A stretch of DNA of 64,000 bases from assembly GCA_016713665.1 (NCBI GenBank), contig JADJOR010000009.1, positions 434,001 through 498,000 on the forward strand, given 5' to 3'. Under the pieces are notes generated by a model. That model saw nothing but the letters and a program-made list of their open reading frames with translations. It made no database searches and was not told the origin of the DNA. The DNA comes from Deltaproteobacteria bacterium. GTDB lineage: Bacteria; Myxococcota_A; UBA9160; UBA4427. Shown piece by piece: positions 24,053 to 33,469 of this stretch (the stretch's first letter is position 1; every line of letters starts with the position of its first letter). A program made the position numbers and the translations under genes.

Positions 24053-24081
24053 AGTATGACGCCTCGGGAGGGTGGACTCAA
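24053..24081 (-). promoter_or_regulatory. Promoter of tRNA-Pro
   Basis: On the minus strand TTGAGT (24081-24076), a 17-base spacer and CATACT (24058-24053), ending 12 bases before the tRNA 5' end. A near-canonical sigma-70 arrangement. Confidence 0.65.
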
Positions 24082-24195
24082 GTCGAATTCACGTAGTCTT
24101 CATCCCGGATCGACCCACCCCGGGGACCGACGGTCGAGCGGGGCATTCACGCGGCCGGCTGGTCGAGCCCGACCCGGGCCGAGGAGGCAGGAAAG

Positions 24196-24942
24196 ATGAC
24201 TGGAATCGCTCTCGTCGCTCGACGGCTGCTCGGGGTCTGCGCGCTCGTCCCGCCGCTGCTCCTGGGTGGATGTTCGCAGGAGTCGGAGGTCGCCGGCGAG
24301 GCGTCCCCGGCGATGGAGGCGTTCGGGAGGCCGTCCGCGGAGGCGTCCGCATCACCGCCCGTCGTGGCCTCGTCCTCGACCCCGTCTGCGTCCGCGGCTG
24401 AGCCAACCGCCATTCCGGCGCCAGGCGCCGGTGCCGGGCGACGCGCCGTCCGGGTCAACGGTCAGCGGATCGGGGATGAGCAGCTCGCGCGGCTCGAGCA
24501 CGACCACGGGATCGAGATCGTGGACGGCGCGTACTGGTACGACGCGACGAGCGGGGCCGCGGGGCCCATCGGCGGGCCGACGCGGACGTTCGTCAGCCCG
24601 GGCCTCGCGCTCGGCGGTCCGCTCGCCGTCGACGCCTCCGGCGGGCGCACGGGGATCCTGGTCAACGGCCGCGAGCTGCCCGCGGCGGAGCTCGCACTGC
24701 TCGAGCCGCTGGTCGGGCGGCTCGAGCCTGGACGCTATTTCGTCGACGGGTCGGGCAACGCAGGGCGGGAGGGCGAGCCGCCGACGGTGAACCTGCTCGT
24801 GCTCGCGAGCCAGGGGGGCGCTTCGGGCGGCGGCGACGGCTGGTACTCCCAGCGCATCGAGGCCGGGGGCAACGAGTCGGGCGGCTCGGGCTACGTCATG
24901 GGGCGCGACGCGTCGGGGAACGTCTGGAGCGCTTCGTACTGA
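24196..24942 (+). CDS. Lipoprotein with duplicated VNG...RYF/YWYD module
   Basis: A 248-residue protein with a lipobox (LLLGGC, Cys26), a 50-residue disordered Ser/Ala/Pro linker and then two related modules. The first runs VNGQRIGDEQLARLE ... IVDGAYWYDATSGAAG ... PGLALGGPL (about 90-160); the second runs VNGRELPAAELALLEP ... LEPGRYFVDGSGNAGREG (about 165-205). The C-terminus is Gly-rich and ends WSASY. GAGGAGGCAGG precedes the ATG. The module reminds me of uncharacterised proteins of cyanobacteria and delta-type bacteria; I know of no assigned function. TAGTCT at 24094-24099 may be its -10. Confidence 0.68.
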   Translation: MTGIALVARRLLGVCALVPPLLLGGCSQESEVAGEASPAMEAFGRPSAEASASPPVVASSSTPSASAAEPTAIPAPGAGAGRRAVRVNGQRIGDEQLARLEHDHGIEIVDGAYWYDATSGAAGPIGGPTRTFVSPGLALGGPLAVDASGGRTGILVNGRELPAAELALLEPLVGRLEPGRYFVDGSGNAGREGEPPTVNLLVLASQGGASGGGDGWYSQRIEAGGNESGGSGYVMGRDASGNVWSASY

Positions 24943-25006
24943 GCCCGGTGCGTCCGCGCGAGCCCGCCGTCCGCCGGAGTCGACCGAATCCCGTCCGCGC
25001 CGTGAC

Positions 25007-26761
25007 CTAACGTCCTTCGAGCCAGCGCCGGGCGGCCTCGAGGCGGCGTTCGAGCTGGACGAGGGTGGCCTCGGTGACGCGCTGGATGCCGACGCGGCGG
25101 TTCAGCTCGGCGTTGATCTCGGCGTGGCTGCGGCGCGTGCGGTGGGCCAGGCCGGCGACGATCGCGCTGTTCTGCTCGCGAAGCTTGCGCTTGCGGCTGC
25201 GGGGCGACGCCGTCGGCTCGCTCACCGGCTCGGGCTCGGGGGCCGGAACGGGCTCGTCGAAGATCTGGGCCGTGAGCTCGAAGGGAGCCTTCAGCCCGAA
25301 GGGAGCCTTCAGCCCAGGAGAAGCCGGCGCGCGACGCGGATCCTGCGGCGGAGGCGTCTCGTCGACGAGGCCGGGGATCGGCTCGAGGCCGGCGTTCACC
25401 GCGTCTTCGTCGACCGGGGCGATCTCGAGCGGCCTTCCCGACTCGTCGAGCGGAATCGCCGAGATCGCCGTGAAGAGCGAGATCTGCTCCTCGCCATCGG
25501 GATCCGCTTCGGCGTCGCGGGGCTCGGCCTCGCGATCTGCGAATTCGTGGGAGGCGCGATCGGGCTTGCGCAGGCTGTGACGCCGCTGCTCGGCGATGCC
25601 CGAAGCGAAGAGGCGCAGGCGCAGATCGTCGGGAATGAACATGTAGGCGCGATGCGACCGGACCGACTCGCTCGAACGGACGAGCCGGCCGACGGCCTGC
25701 CGGAAGAAGAGATCCGTCAGCGTGTTCGTCGCATAGACGCCGACGGCCAGCCGCGGGATGTCGACGCCCTCGGAGACCATGCGGACGGCCACGATCCACG
25801 GATCGTCGCCTGCGGCGAAGTCGGCGATCTTCTTCGAGGCGCCGGGATCGTCGGAGGTCGCCAGCGTCGCGCGAACGCCGAGCCGCTCCCTCAGGATCTT
25901 CGCGATGCCCTTCGCGTGATCCTGGTCCATCGCGATCACGAGGCCCGCGGCCCGGGGATCGGCGCGCCGCAGGTGGAGGACCTGGCGATGGGCCTTCGCG
26001 AGGACGGCGGGCAGCCATTCGCCTTCGATGTCGAGGGCCGTGCGCAGGCGTTGGCCGGCGAGATCGCGGGTCAGCGGATCCTCGAAGCCCGCCGTATGCG
26101 TCTCACCGTCGGGCGAGGTCCACTCCATGCGACCGTTGATGCGCGGAAAGTAGACGGGCCGCACGACGCGTCGGTCGCGCAGCGCCTCGCCGTAGCCGTA
26201 CTCGTAATCCGCCTCCGCCTCTTCGCCGACGTAGCGGACGAAGGGAATCGCGCTCTGGTCCGAGCGGAAGGGCGTTCCCGAGAGACACAGCCGGACGGGC
26301 GCCGTCTCGAAGGCCCGCCGCACGCCGTCGCCCCAGGAGCGCGCGTCGGCGGCGTGGTGGACCTCGTCGAGGATCACGAAGGCCTGGGCGACGCGCCGCC
26401 GCAGCTCGCCGGGATTGGCGGCGACCTGTTGATACGTGACGACGACGCCGTGGACGTCGGAGGGCAGCAGCCCGTCGCCCGCCTTCCAGTCGGGATCGAG
26501 ATGGATGTCGAAGCGCTCGGCCGCCGCGGCCCACTGCAGCTTCAGGTGTTGCGTCGGGACCACCACGACGCAGCGCCGCGCCTGGCGCGCGACGAGGGCG
26601 CGGCGGACCGCCGCGAGGGCGAAGGTCGTCTTGCCCGCGCCCGGCGTCGCGACCGCGAGGAAGTCCGGACGCACCCGCGCCTCGAATTTGGCGAGGGCTT
26701 CCTTCTGCCATGCACGAAAACGAAGCGGCGTCGCCAAGACTCGGGCAACCTCGCGGAACAC
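25007..26761 (-). CDS. SF2 DEAD/DEAH helicase (restriction/repair type)
   Basis: A 584-residue superfamily 2 helicase. Motifs: RAWQKEALAKF (Q-like), Walker A TPGAGKTTFA, motif II VILDEVHHAAD, motif III LSGTPFRSD, then the C-terminal RecA domain with VRMVSEGVDIPRLAVGVYAT and FRQAVGRLVRSS. These resemble the UvrB/type-III-restriction-like helicases of phage and repair systems. The last 200 residues are a variable acidic/Pro-rich linker, a basic patch (SPRSRKRKLREQ) and a helical end. The start is a GTG at 26761. No methylase or nuclease gene is adjacent, so a stand-alone repair or RNA role is more likely than restriction. Confidence 0.8.
   Translation of the reverse strand: MFREVARVLATPLRFRAWQKEALAKFEARVRPDFLAVATPGAGKTTFALAAVRRALVARQARRCVVVVPTQHLKLQWAAAAERFDIHLDPDWKAGDGLLPSDVHGVVVTYQQVAANPGELRRRVAQAFVILDEVHHAADARSWGDGVRRAFETAPVRLCLSGTPFRSDQSAIPFVRYVGEEAEADYEYGYGEALRDRRVVRPVYFPRINGRMEWTSPDGETHTAGFEDPLTRDLAGQRLRTALDIEGEWLPAVLAKAHRQVLHLRRADPRAAGLVIAMDQDHAKGIAKILRERLGVRATLATSDDPGASKKIADFAAGDDPWIVAVRMVSEGVDIPRLAVGVYATNTLTDLFFRQAVGRLVRSSESVRSHRAYMFIPDDLRLRLFASGIAEQRRHSLRKPDRASHEFADREAEPRDAEADPDGEEQISLFTAISAIPLDESGRPLEIAPVDEDAVNAGLEPIPGLVDETPPPQDPRRAPASPGLKAPFGLKAPFELTAQIFDEPVPAPEPEPVSEPTASPRSRKRKLREQNSAIVAGLAHRTRRSHAEINAELNRRVGIQRVTEATLVQLERRLEAARRWLEGR
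25279..25314. repeat. 18-base tandem duplication inside the helicase gene
   Basis: Two exact adjacent 18-base copies (25279-25296 and 25297-25314). In frame they encode the repeated hexapeptide GLKAPF in the helicase linker. Confidence 0.85.
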
Positions 26762-26923
26762 CGGGACGCGCGCTCGCGTGCTGGGATCGCGTTCGGGGGG
26801 AGAGCGCGATCGTCGTTCGGGGCGCCGATCCTAGCGGCTCCGTCGGCGATCGGCCCGGGGTCGTCGCGAAAATCGCGGGCGCGAGCCCGAGACGGCGAAG
26901 CCTCGGTCGGGCCCGAGATGGCG

Positions 26924-26929
26924 TACGCT
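26924..26929 (+). promoter_or_regulatory. -10 element TACGCT before the leader ORF
   Basis: TACGCT followed by six bases and GTG 26936. Same spacing as five other predicted leaderless starts in the window. Confidence 0.4.
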
Positions 26930-26935
26930 CGCGCC

Positions 26936-26968
26936 GTGCTCGAGGTCTTCGTCGGGGGCCCCCCGTGA
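26936..26968 (+). CDS. Possible 10-residue leader peptide upstream of the sulfatase
   Basis: A GTG codon six bases after TACGCT opens an 11-codon frame (encoding MLEVFVGGPP plus stop). Its TGA overlaps a GTG (26965) that can start the sulfatase, as GTGA. If translated, ribosomes finishing the leader could restart on the sulfatase gene. There is no homology support; the case rests on position and overlap. Confidence 0.35.
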   Translation: MLEVFVGGPP

Positions 26969-28857
26969 TTCGCATGCCGCTCCGACCCGCGCCGCTCGTG
27001 TTCGCGACGCTGCTTCCGCTCGGCGCGGCGATCCTGTTCCTGCCCGGCGAGCTGACTCATTACAAGCGCGCGCTCGCGCTCGCGCCCGGCGACACGGCGC
27101 TCCGAGTGGTCGTCCTGTCGGCTCTGCTCTCGAAGACGCTCGTCGCCCTCGGCGTCGGCATCGTCCCGCTTCTGCTAGGCGCTCGCGCCGTCCCGCCGCG
27201 CACGCTTCGGGGCCTCTCGCTCTCGATCGCATCGATCGTCCTCGGCCTGCTCGGCGTGGATCTCGAGGTCCAGCACAACACGGGCAATCACGTCCTCGAC
27301 TATCTCCCCTACCTGATCGATCCCGAGACCTTCGTCTGGGCCGGGCCGGGCTTCGACGCGGCCCCGGGGCTTCGGCGCGTCGCGCGCGGCATCGTCGTCG
27401 CCGTCGGGCCTGCGCTCGCGATCGCGTGGCTCGTCGAGCGCCGGCTCGAGCGCGCGTCGGCACGCCTCGGCTGGCGGGTCCTGGCGGGCCTGGTCGCCTT
27501 CGCGCTGATCGCGTCGATGGCGCCCCTGATCCTGCCGTGGAGTCGCGGCGGAATGGGCACGCGACAGCGCCTGAACGAACGGATGCCCTGGGCGGGGCTC
27601 GCCGGCTTCGCGGGCCTGCCTGCTGAATCTTCCGACCTGAGCGCAGCCGAGCGCGTGGGTCGCGACCGGCTGGCCCGCGTCTGGCCGCGCCTCGTCGAGC
27701 CGCACAGCCCGCGCCCGCTCTTCGAGCGCGCGAGCACGGCGCCCCGCCCCGACATCCTGGTCGTCGTGGTCGAGAGCCTGCGCGCGGACGCGCTCGACGA
27801 GGAGACCATGCCGCGGCTCTGGTCCTGGTCGGAGCGGGGCCTGCGCCAGGGCGAGCACAGCGCGACCTCGAACGCCTCCCACTACGGCCTGTTCGCGCTT
27901 CTCTACGGGCGCAGCCCCCTCTTCTACTTCGAGACCCTGGATTCCGGGGAGCGCCCCACGTTGCCCACGCAGCTCGCGGCATGGGGCTACGAGCGCCACC
28001 ACCTCGGCTGCAGCGACCTCGCCTGGCGCGGCATGGATCGCTTCATGGGGAGCGTCGACTTCACCGTCGAGCGCCTGCGCGGCGCGTCGCTCCCGGATTG
28101 CGATCGCGCGGTCGTCGAACGCGCGGCGGCCCTCCTCGCGCCCGGCGCGCGCGCGCCGCGCTTCGTGCTCGCCTTCCTGATGTCGACGCATTTCGGGTAC
28201 CACTATCCCGCGGAGGCCGAGCGCTTCCGCCCCGCGCTGGCGCCGCCGAACGCCCTCGAGCTCGATCCCGAGCAGGATCGGATCGGCCTCGTCAATCGCT
28301 ACCGCAACAGCGCCCATGCGATCGACGACCGGATCGGCGCGCTGCTCGCACGCGTCGACCCGGACGAGACGCTCGTCGTCGTCACGGGCGACCACGGCGA
28401 AGCGCTCTTCGACGACGGCACGATCGCGCATTCGAGCCGGCTCTCCGACGCCCAGACCCGGGTCCCCTTCGTCCTGACCGGACCGGGTGTTCCGCGCGGA
28501 GCCCGCGCTCGCAATCCGAGCGACCACACGGACGTGCTCCCGACCCTGCTCGCCCGGCTGGGCGTCGCGCCCGACGACCTGCGCGGCCTTTCCGGCCGGG
28601 ATCTGGTCGCCGCATCGCCCCCGGTCTTCGTTCCGCTGGTCGCGGCGCGCGCGCGGCGCGGGGATGAGGCGCTCGTCGTCCTCGCCTCGGACGGACTGCG
28701 TTATGCGTGGCGCCTCGATCCGGAGCGGGTCGGGCTTCGCTTCCTCGGCCACTTCGGTCGCGACGGGCGCCCCGCCGAAGTGCCCGTCTCGAAGCGTGAG
28801 GGCGATGAGGCGGTCGACTGGCTCGAGGACTATCTCGAGTCGCTGGCAGGCCGCTGA
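26965..28857 (+). CDS. Membrane-anchored sulfatase/phosphatase-fold protein, YejM-like
   Basis: A 630-residue protein with about five membrane helices in the first 200 residues and an alkaline-phosphatase-superfamily domain from about residue 255 (DILVVVVESLRADAL). The segment EHSATSNASHYGLFALLYG, in the position of the nucleophile region, and VVVTGDHGEALFDD match the YejM/LtaS group. YejM regulates lipopolysaccharide synthesis and its site is degenerate; LtaS makes lipoteichoic acid. Here the usual nucleophile Thr is replaced by NAS-type residues, closer to YejM. GTG 26965 overlaps the leader ORF; ATG 26974 is an alternative. It converges with the phosphoesterase gene. Confidence 0.78.
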   Translation: MIRMPLRPAPLVFATLLPLGAAILFLPGELTHYKRALALAPGDTALRVVVLSALLSKTLVALGVGIVPLLLGARAVPPRTLRGLSLSIASIVLGLLGVDLEVQHNTGNHVLDYLPYLIDPETFVWAGPGFDAAPGLRRVARGIVVAVGPALAIAWLVERRLERASARLGWRVLAGLVAFALIASMAPLILPWSRGGMGTRQRLNERMPWAGLAGFAGLPAESSDLSAAERVGRDRLARVWPRLVEPHSPRPLFERASTAPRPDILVVVVESLRADALDEETMPRLWSWSERGLRQGEHSATSNASHYGLFALLYGRSPLFYFETLDSGERPTLPTQLAAWGYERHHLGCSDLAWRGMDRFMGSVDFTVERLRGASLPDCDRAVVERAAALLAPGARAPRFVLAFLMSTHFGYHYPAEAERFRPALAPPNALELDPEQDRIGLVNRYRNSAHAIDDRIGALLARVDPDETLVVVTGDHGEALFDDGTIAHSSRLSDAQTRVPFVLTGPGVPRGARARNPSDHTDVLPTLLARLGVAPDDLRGLSGRDLVAASPPVFVPLVAARARRGDEALVVLASDGLRYAWRLDPERVGLRFLGHFGRDGRPAEVPVSKREGDEAVDWLEDYLESLAGR

Positions 28858-28860
28858 CCT

Positions 28861-29940
28861 TCACTCCTGCCTTGCATCGGTTCGGCGAAGCGATCCGTCG
28901 AGCAGGATCTCGTAGCGCGCGATCTCGCTCGTCCCGAGGCTCGCGAGAGCAGCGCTCGGCGGGACCGCCAGCAGCGAGATGCGCAGGTGGGCCGGCTCGC
29001 CCGTCGGCTCCGCGTCGGCAAAGCCATCGAGGCGGACGAAGCCGAGCTTCGCGGCGACGACATCGCCGTCGTCGATGCGGTACTCCGGGGCGCTCTGCAG
29101 GTCGACCTCGGAGCCCGAGCCGGCGACGACCGTCAGGACGGGCGCGTTCTGCCTGCCCCGGACCGCGACGAGTCCGTGGACGTGGCCGGCGAGATAGGCG
29201 TGAACGATGCGGCCCGACTGGCGCGAGGCGCGCTCGATCATCTTCGAGAGCTTGGGATGGCCGGTGATCGGGGGGCGATGGCCGACGATCACGCGCCAGG
29301 GGCCGCGGGCGGCCTCGAGTGCTCCGGCGAGCTCGGCGACCTCGGCGCCCCCCCACGGCCACTCGGTATCGAGGAAGACGAGGCTCAAGCCGCCCGGCAG
29401 CTCGCGGACGGCGGGGCTGCTCGGCGCCGGCAGCTCCCAGTTGAGGACATGGCGCGGCACCGCATCGCGTTCGAGCTCGATGCTTCCGGGCGTCTTCAGG
29501 TCGTGGTTGCCGAGGGCGACGAGGAGGCGCGGAACAGGGCCCGCGACCGGGGGACAATCGCCGCCGAGTCGGGACGCGAGCTCCGCCGATGGCTCGACGA
29601 AAGCACAGTAGGGCCGGGCCACGTTCTCGAGGATGCGCGGTACGAGCTCGTCCGCATGCAGGCCGTCGGGGTAGAAGTTGTCGCCGAGCAACACGACGGC
29701 GTCGACGGGGCTCACCCGATGGGCGCGCTGCATCGCGGCGCCGACGGCGATCTGTCCATCGAAGAGGAAGGGCAGGGCCCCGCGCGGCGATCCCGTATCG
29801 CCGACGGCGAGGAGCGAGACGGTGGGGCGTACGGACCCGCTCGCGGACCGTTCGGCCTCGTCGCCGCTGCAGCCCGGGCTGCCGAGCCCGGCGAGGCCGG
29901 CGCCGAGCACGACCAACGCGACTTTCGATGCGAACGACAA
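28861..29940 (-). CDS. Exported metallophosphoesterase
   Basis: A 359-residue calcineurin-like phosphoesterase. Metal motifs in order: AVGDTGS, VVLLGDNFYPDG, LVALGNHDLK, VIVGHRPPITG and YLAGHVHGLV. The N-terminus is a signal peptide ending in SPGCSG, a poor but possible lipobox. I chose TTG 29940 because GAGGAG lies five bases upstream; GTG 29946 would place that signal on top of the start. It resembles tartrate-resistant acid phosphatase-like enzymes (PAP type). Three bases separate its stop from the sulfatase stop on the other strand. Confidence 0.8.
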   Translation of the reverse strand: MSFASKVALVVLGAGLAGLGSPGCSGDEAERSASGSVRPTVSLLAVGDTGSPRGALPFLFDGQIAVGAAMQRAHRVSPVDAVVLLGDNFYPDGLHADELVPRILENVARPYCAFVEPSAELASRLGGDCPPVAGPVPRLLVALGNHDLKTPGSIELERDAVPRHVLNWELPAPSSPAVRELPGGLSLVFLDTEWPWGGAEVAELAGALEAARGPWRVIVGHRPPITGHPKLSKMIERASRQSGRIVHAYLAGHVHGLVAVRGRQNAPVLTVVAGSGSEVDLQSAPEYRIDDGDVVAAKLGFVRLDGFADAEPTGEPAHLRISLLAVPPSAALASLGTSEIARYEILLDGSLRRTDARQE

Positions 29941-30411
29941 GCCCACTCCTCGTCCGGTCGGGTCCGGTCCGTCGGATCGACGCGTTGCTCCGGTGTTTTC
30001 CGCCGGGTCGACCGACCGGGGTCGGACGATCGCATGCGGGGACCCGCTCGGGCAATGGATCACCTCGCGTCGAACGAGGCCGGTTCGCGGCGGGTCCGTG
30101 TGCATCGAGAATGCGCGACGCCCGGAGAACGACGAGCTGCGCCCCTCCGAAACGCAGGGGGTCGGGATCCGGATATCCCCGAGCCCGACGTCGGATCGCC
30201 TCGCACTCGACTCCGCATCGGGTCGTTTCGACGGGGAGGCGCCGTGGATCGATCCGAGGCCACCGATGCGGAGGTCACTCGATCGGTCTGCATCCGGTGC
30301 AACCCCCATTCAGAATCGAGCGTGTCTTGCCGTCACAATATGGCGTCATCTCGCCCCGGGCAGGCTCGTCGACGGGCATCGGGCACGCCGACGACAGGAG
30401 GTCCAGATCGC
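29941..30411. other. 471-base divergent intergenic region
   Basis: Separates the leftward phosphoesterase gene from the rightward chemoreceptor gene. I find no ORF with coding character or family likeness and no clear hairpin terminator. The segment CACAATATGGC near 30334-30344 is slightly A/T-rich and may belong to the chemoreceptor promoter, but I cannot fit a -35. No sigma-28 or sigma-54 consensus seen. Confidence 0.5.
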
Positions 30412-32679
30412 ATGACCGTGAAGAACAAGCTGTTGTTGCTGGCCGCCGTCGGTCTCGCGGGCGCACTGCTGATCTCGGGCGTCGGATTCCACGTGCAGCG
30501 CATCGCGGCGAGGGAGCGCGCGACCCAGGCCGTCGTCGAGACGGCGCTTCGCAACCACGTCGACGGCGACATGATGCACGACGCGATCCGGGCGGACGTG
30601 CTGGCGGCGCTGCTCGGTGCGCGAAGGGAAGATCGGCAGGCGATCCTCGACGCGCAGGCCGAGCTCGAGGAGCACGCGGCGCGCTTCCGCCGCAACCTGA
30701 AGGAGAACGCGGGTCTGTCGCTCGATCCCGAGGTCAAGAAGCTCGTCATGGACCTCGCCCCGGCGCTCGAGAACTACATCGCGAGCGGCCAGGCGATCAC
30801 CGATCTCGCCCTGGTCGCGCCCGATCAGCTCGACGCGCGCCTGCCCGCCTTCCTGACGGCGTTCGGTGAGCTCGAGGACGCGGGCGAGACCCTGTCGACG
30901 GAGCTCGAGGCGGTCGCCGATTCGACCCATGCGACGCTCGCGGAGATCGAGTCCCGCTCGCGCCGTCTCCAGATCGGCGTCCTGATCGGGTTCGGCTGTC
31001 TCCAGGTCCTGCTCTCGGTCGCGTTGATCCGCTACGTGATCCGGACGATGAAGACGTCGATCGAGGTCGCGGACAAGGTCGCTTCGGGCGATCTCACGAG
31101 CGTGATCGCGACGGACGCCGCCGACGAGTTCGGCGAGCTGTTCACCGCCCTCGATCGCATGCAGCGCGGGCTCGCCGAACGCGACGCCCGCGACGGTCGC
31201 GTCGCCGCGGAGAACTTGCGGGTCCGCCGGGCGCTCGACATGGCCTCGGCACCGGTGATGCTCGTCGATGCGGACCACACCATCGTCTACCAGAACCAGG
31301 CTGCCGCGACGATGTGGCGCCAGGCCGAAGCCGACCTGCGCGCCGTCGATCCGGGCTTCGAAGCCCGCAGGCTCGACGGCGGACGGGTGCAGTGGATCGA
31401 CGCGAGCCTCGATTTCCGGCGAACCGACACGACCGAGCGCCGCAAGCTCGCGAAGGGCGCACGCACGTTCCAGCTCTCGGCCGGTCCGGTGCTCGGCGCC
31501 GGTGGCGAGCGCCTGGGCACCGTCCTCGAGTGGCACGATCGGACCGCCGAGATCGCGGTCGAGGAGTCGATCGCGGCGCTGGTCGAAGCCGCCGCCCACG
31601 GCGACTTCACTCGTCGCGTCGACGTGTCGCACGAGGAGGGCTTCTTCAAGCTCTTCGGCGAGTCGATCAATCGCCTCGTCGAGACCTGTCAGACGGGCCT
31701 CGACGACGTGTTGCGCGTGCTCTCGGCCGTCGCGCGCGGCGATCTGACCGAGAAGATGACCCGCGACTACTCGGGCACCTTCGCGGCCTTGAAGCACAAC
31801 ACGAACCGGACGATCGATCATCTGCGCGCCCTGATCGGCGACATCCAGCGCGCGACCGATTCGATCGACGTCGCGGCCCGCGAGATCTCGGGCGGCAACG
31901 CCGACCTCGCCGAACGCACTCGGCAGCAGGCGGCATCGGTCGAGGAGACGGCGGCGAGCATGGTCGAGATCAACGCGACGCTGAAGAGCAACGAGGAGAC
32001 CTCGCAGCAGGCCAACGAGTTCGCCGCCAGGGCCCGCGACGTCGCGATCCAGGGGGGGACGGTCGTCGGTCAGGTCGTCGCGACGATGGGCGACATCCAT
32101 GAGGCGTCGCGCAAGATCACCGACATCATCGGCGTGATCGACGACATCGCCTTCCAGACCAACCTGCTGGCGCTCAACGCGGCGGTCGAGGCGGCGCGGG
32201 CGGGAGAGCAGGGCCGCGGCTTCGCGGTCGTCGCCAGCAACGTCCGCGTCCTCGCGCAGCGGACGGCCGAGTCGGCCCAGGAGATCAAGGCCCTGATCGG
32301 CGAATCGGTGGCCACCGTCGAGAGCGGGACCGAGCTCGTCGAGCGCGCGGGCCGTACGATGGAAGAGGTCGTCGGCAGCGTGAAGCGGATCAGCGAGATG
32401 ATCGCGGAGCTCTCGGCCGCGTCCTCGGAGCAGAGCAAGGGGCTCTCGCAGATCGGAAACGCGATCACGCAGTTCGACGAGGCGACGCAGGAGAACGCGG
32501 CGCTGGTCGATCAGGCGACCTCGGCCGCGCAGTCGCTGCAGAAACAGTCGGGAATGCTGACGGAGAAGGTGAACGTCTTCCGGTTCGAAGGGGGGCGGTC
32601 GTCGTCCCGCTCGGTCGAGCGCAGCGGTCCGCGCGCCGTCGCGCGCCCGTCGCGCCCGTTCCCGTCCGCGACGGCCTGA
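30412..32679 (+). CDS. Methyl-accepting chemotaxis protein with PAS domain
   Basis: A 755-residue chemoreceptor. Membrane helix 1 is at about 8-26, a helical periplasmic sensor at about 30-185 and membrane helix 2 at about 192-215, followed by a HAMP domain, a PAS-like domain (ALDMASAPVMLVDADHTIVYQ), a second HAMP-like segment (LRVLSAVARGDLTEKM) and the signalling hairpin with tip QTNLLALNAAVEAARAGEQG. The usual VA-x-EVR after the tip reads VASNVRVLAQR. The C-terminus is basic and lacks a CheR-binding pentapeptide. AGGAGG precedes ATG 30412. No che genes are in the window, so it probably feeds an array encoded elsewhere. Confidence 0.88.
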   Translation: MTVKNKLLLLAAVGLAGALLISGVGFHVQRIAARERATQAVVETALRNHVDGDMMHDAIRADVLAALLGARREDRQAILDAQAELEEHAARFRRNLKENAGLSLDPEVKKLVMDLAPALENYIASGQAITDLALVAPDQLDARLPAFLTAFGELEDAGETLSTELEAVADSTHATLAEIESRSRRLQIGVLIGFGCLQVLLSVALIRYVIRTMKTSIEVADKVASGDLTSVIATDAADEFGELFTALDRMQRGLAERDARDGRVAAENLRVRRALDMASAPVMLVDADHTIVYQNQAAATMWRQAEADLRAVDPGFEARRLDGGRVQWIDASLDFRRTDTTERRKLAKGARTFQLSAGPVLGAGGERLGTVLEWHDRTAEIAVEESIAALVEAAAHGDFTRRVDVSHEEGFFKLFGESINRLVETCQTGLDDVLRVLSAVARGDLTEKMTRDYSGTFAALKHNTNRTIDHLRALIGDIQRATDSIDVAAREISGGNADLAERTRQQAASVEETAASMVEINATLKSNEETSQQANEFAARARDVAIQGGTVVGQVVATMGDIHEASRKITDIIGVIDDIAFQTNLLALNAAVEAARAGEQGRGFAVVASNVRVLAQRTAESAQEIKALIGESVATVESGTELVERAGRTMEEVVGSVKRISEMIAELSAASSEQSKGLSQIGNAITQFDEATQENAALVDQATSAAQSLQKQSGMLTEKVNVFRFEGGRSSSRSVERSGPRAVARPSRPFPSATA

Positions 32680-32710
32680 CGCCGACCGCCGTCAGGGTCG
32701 GGCGCTTCGA

Positions 32711-33394
32711 CTAGCTCGCGGCCCGGCGCAGCGCCTCGATCGCGAGCTTGCGATCGCTCTCGCCGAAGACCGAGGTCCCGGCGACGAAGACGTTCGCCCC
32801 GGCCGAGGCCGCGCGGGCGATGTTCTTCGCCGTGATCCCGCCGTCGACCTCGAGATCGATCGCGAGGCCCCGCCGCTCGATCCAGCCGCGGATCTTCTCG
32901 ATCTTCGGCAGCATCGCCTCGATGAACGACTGCCCTCCGAAGCCCGGGTTCACCGTCATGACGAGGATCTGGTCCATCTCCTCGAGCGCGTACTCGAGGG
33001 CCTCGGCCGGTGTCGACGGATTGAGGACGGCACACGAGCGTACGCGCCGCTGCTTCTGCTCGCCGAGCTTGCGGATCTGGCCGAGGGTGCCGTGGAGATG
33101 GGGACAGGCCTCGGCGTGGACGCCGAGGATGTCGGCGCCGGCGTCGATGTAGGCCTCGAGATACTGCTCGGGGCGCTCGATCATGAGATGCACGTCGAGG
33201 GGGCGCGGCGCGACCTTCTTGATCGCGGCGACGACCGGGGGTCCGATCGTCAGGTTCGGCACGAAATGACCGTCCATCACGTCGACGTGGATCAGGTCCG
33301 CCGATTCGATCGAGCGCAGCTCGCGGGCGAGCTCGACGAAGTTCGAAGCGAGGATCGAAGGGGCGATCTGGATCTCACGCGAGGGGCTCGGCAT
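32711..33394 (-). CDS. rpe: Ribulose-phosphate 3-epimerase
   Basis: A 227-residue TIM-barrel enzyme interconverting ribulose 5-phosphate and xylulose 5-phosphate in the pentose phosphate pathway. Signatures: APSILASNF, IHVDVMDGHFVPNLTIG, DVHLMIERPEQY, MTVNPGFGGQSFI and EVDGGITAKN, covering the metal-binding His/Asp residues and catalytic acids. Length is normal. GGAG lies upstream of the ATG. It is the last gene of the priA-def-fmt-rsmB run, 75 bases after rsmB. Confidence 0.95.
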   Translation of the reverse strand: MPSPSREIQIAPSILASNFVELARELRSIESADLIHVDVMDGHFVPNLTIGPPVVAAIKKVAPRPLDVHLMIERPEQYLEAYIDAGADILGVHAEACPHLHGTLGQIRKLGEQKQRRVRSCAVLNPSTPAEALEYALEEMDQILVMTVNPGFGGQSFIEAMLPKIEKIRGWIERRGLAIDLEVDGGITAKNIARAASAGANVFVAGTSVFGESDRKLAIEALRRAAS

Positions 33395-33469
33395 GCGGGT
33401 CTCCGGTTTCGGGTGCGGCGACGGGTGCGACGGTCGATTCTGCCCTGCGCGTCGCGCCGCCTCTCGAGT

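Noticed and set aside
25007..26761. A restriction-modification helicase subunit
   Set aside because: No methylase, specificity or nuclease gene is adjacent, and the C-terminal part does not resemble type I or III restriction subunits.
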